From: Acidobacteriota bacterium
Lineage (GTDB): Bacteria; Acidobacteriota; Terriglobia; Acidiferrales; 2-02-FULL-67-57
Reading direction: 5' to 3'
Assembly (NCBI GenBank): GCA_016189965.1
Contig: JACPRL010000132.1
Span: 1-5,402, forward strand
Length of the DNA: 5,402 bases
Each line of letters starts with the position of its first letter. Position 1 is the first letter of the stretch. The translations under genes were made by a program, and so were the position numbers. The notes under the pieces were generated by a model that was not told the origin of the DNA, did not search any database, and saw nothing but the letters and a program-made list of their open reading frames with translations. This document shows positions 4,871 to 5,402 of the stretch, piece after piece.

Positions 4871-5402
4871 CAGGCCGCGTTCCGCTCGGGGCGCTTCAGC
4901 CCGTAGCGCTTGAGCTTGTGATAGAGCGTCGTGCGGTCGATGCCGAGGATGCGCGCGGCGCGCGAAAAGTTCCCGGCGGTGTCGGCCAGCACGCGCTCGA
5001 TATGAACCCGTTCGACCTCTTCCAGGCTGCGCCCCGCCGGGGCTTCGGTGGGATGGAGCTGGAAGGGGAAGTCGCCCGGCTGGATTTCTGCGCCGCGGTT
5101 GATGACCAGCGCCCGCTCGACGGCGTTCTCCAGTTCGCGCACGTTGCCCGGCCACTCATAGCTCAGCAGGAGGTCGAGCGCGGCGGCCGAGAGCCGGGGC
5201 GTGGGCCGGTTCATCGCCGTGGCGAACTTCTCCAGGAAGTGCTCGGCCAGCAGGGGAATGTCCTCGCGCCGTTCGCGCAGCGGCGGCAGCTCGATGCGAA
5301 AGACGTTGAGCCGGTAGTAGAGGTCGGGGCGGAAAGCTCCCTCCTTGACCAGGGCCTCGAGCTCGCGGTTGGTGGCGGTGATGCAGCGGAAGTCCACAGG
5401 CA
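4870..5402 (-). CDS. Sigma-54-dependent NtrC-family transcriptional activator, C-terminal part
   Basis: The C-terminal 176 residues of a sigma-54 activator; the gene continues past the window end, so its N-terminal sensor or receiver domain, Walker motifs and GAFTGA loop are not visible. The fragment starts in the AAA+ domain at PVDFRCITATNRELE (sensor I), continues with FRPDLYYRLNVFRIELPPLRER (arginine-finger region; first 20 visible at about residues 24-43) and WPGNVRELENAVERA (sensor II), then a linker, then a Fis-type helix-turn-helix, GNFSRAARILGIDRTTLYHKL, near the C-terminus. Such proteins hydrolyse ATP to open sigma-54 promoters. A GTG near the window end is an internal valine codon, not a start. 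The stop overlaps the archaemetzincin ATG by one base, suggesting the protease is made with the regulator. I found no good -24/-12 promoter in this window, so its target is not shown. Confidence 0.92.
   Translation of the reverse strand, partial: PVDFRCITATNRELEALVKEGAFRPDLYYRLNVFRIELPPLRERREDIPLLAEHFLEKFATAMNRPTPRLSAAALDLLLSYEWPGNVRELENAVERALVINRGAEIQPGDFPFQLHPTEAPAGRSLEEVERVHIERVLADTAGNFSRAARILGIDRTTLYHKLKRYGLKRPERNAA

Noticed and set aside
4343..4906. + strand open frame of 187 residues opposite the archaemetzincin gene
   Set aside because: It is antisense to a gene with complete zinc-binding motifs and has no domain of its own.
4871..5155. Upstream extension of the archaemetzincin frame by 95 residues
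   Set aside because: The added residues are Arg/Ala/Gly-rich antisense-type sequence overlapping the activator gene in another frame; the family N-terminus matches the ATG at 4870.
1..5402. CRISPR arrays, transfer RNA or ribosomal RNA genes, insertion sequences
   Set aside because: No regularly spaced repeats, no cloverleaf or ribosomal sequence and no transposase or terminal inverted repeats were found by reading both strands.

Overview
The window is visibly G+C-rich bacterial DNA with compact gene packing: stop/start overlaps of 1 to 14 bases between same-strand genes and only short gaps elsewhere. No stretch over 300 bases lacks a gene. The organism cannot be named from this window. A 4-subunit 2-oxoacid:ferredoxin oxidoreductase, a bacterial archaemetzincin, a sigma-54 activator and the dispersed motif CCCTGAGCGTAGTCGAAGGG, which I remember as frequent in Acidobacteriota and some other environmental phyla, together fit an uncultured or environmental anaerobe or facultative anaerobe. 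Acidobacteriota is a reasonable but unproven guess.

Layout. Positions 1-165 are a non-coding leader with a good ribosome binding site at its end. On the + strand follow three small genes: a hemerythrin HHE-domain protein (166-627), an 84-residue membrane-anchored cysteine protein (708-962) and a 65-residue zinc-ribbon protein (1014-1211). They converge, with a 17-base tail-to-tail overlap, on a minus-strand operon. That operon reads, in transcription order, korD (ferredoxin subunit, 4123-3824), korA (3834-2659), korB (2662-1781) and korC (1794-1195). A 171-base gap with palindromes, possible promoter elements and two stem-loops separates it from an upstream minus-strand pair: the C-terminal part of a sigma-54-dependent NtrC-family activator (running off the window end) and an archaemetzincin metalloprotease (4870-4295), coupled by a 1-base stop/start overlap.

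How the genes may work together. KorDABC would couple oxidative decarboxylation of 2-oxoglutarate (or another 2-oxoacid) to ferredoxin reduction, or the reverse carboxylation; such enzymes are generally oxygen-sensitive. A di-iron hemerythrin-type protein next door could sense or bind oxygen, but this link is inference. The activator and the archaemetzincin are almost certainly translated together, which offers a clue to the unknown physiological role of archaemetzincins. A partly matching sequence element (ATTGCTTTCC, then AGCAAG, then TGAA) lies in the 5' leaders of both the hemerythrin gene and the kor operon and could mark shared control. I see no wholly new system here; the least understood parts are the two small cysteine proteins and the activator-archaemetzincin pair.
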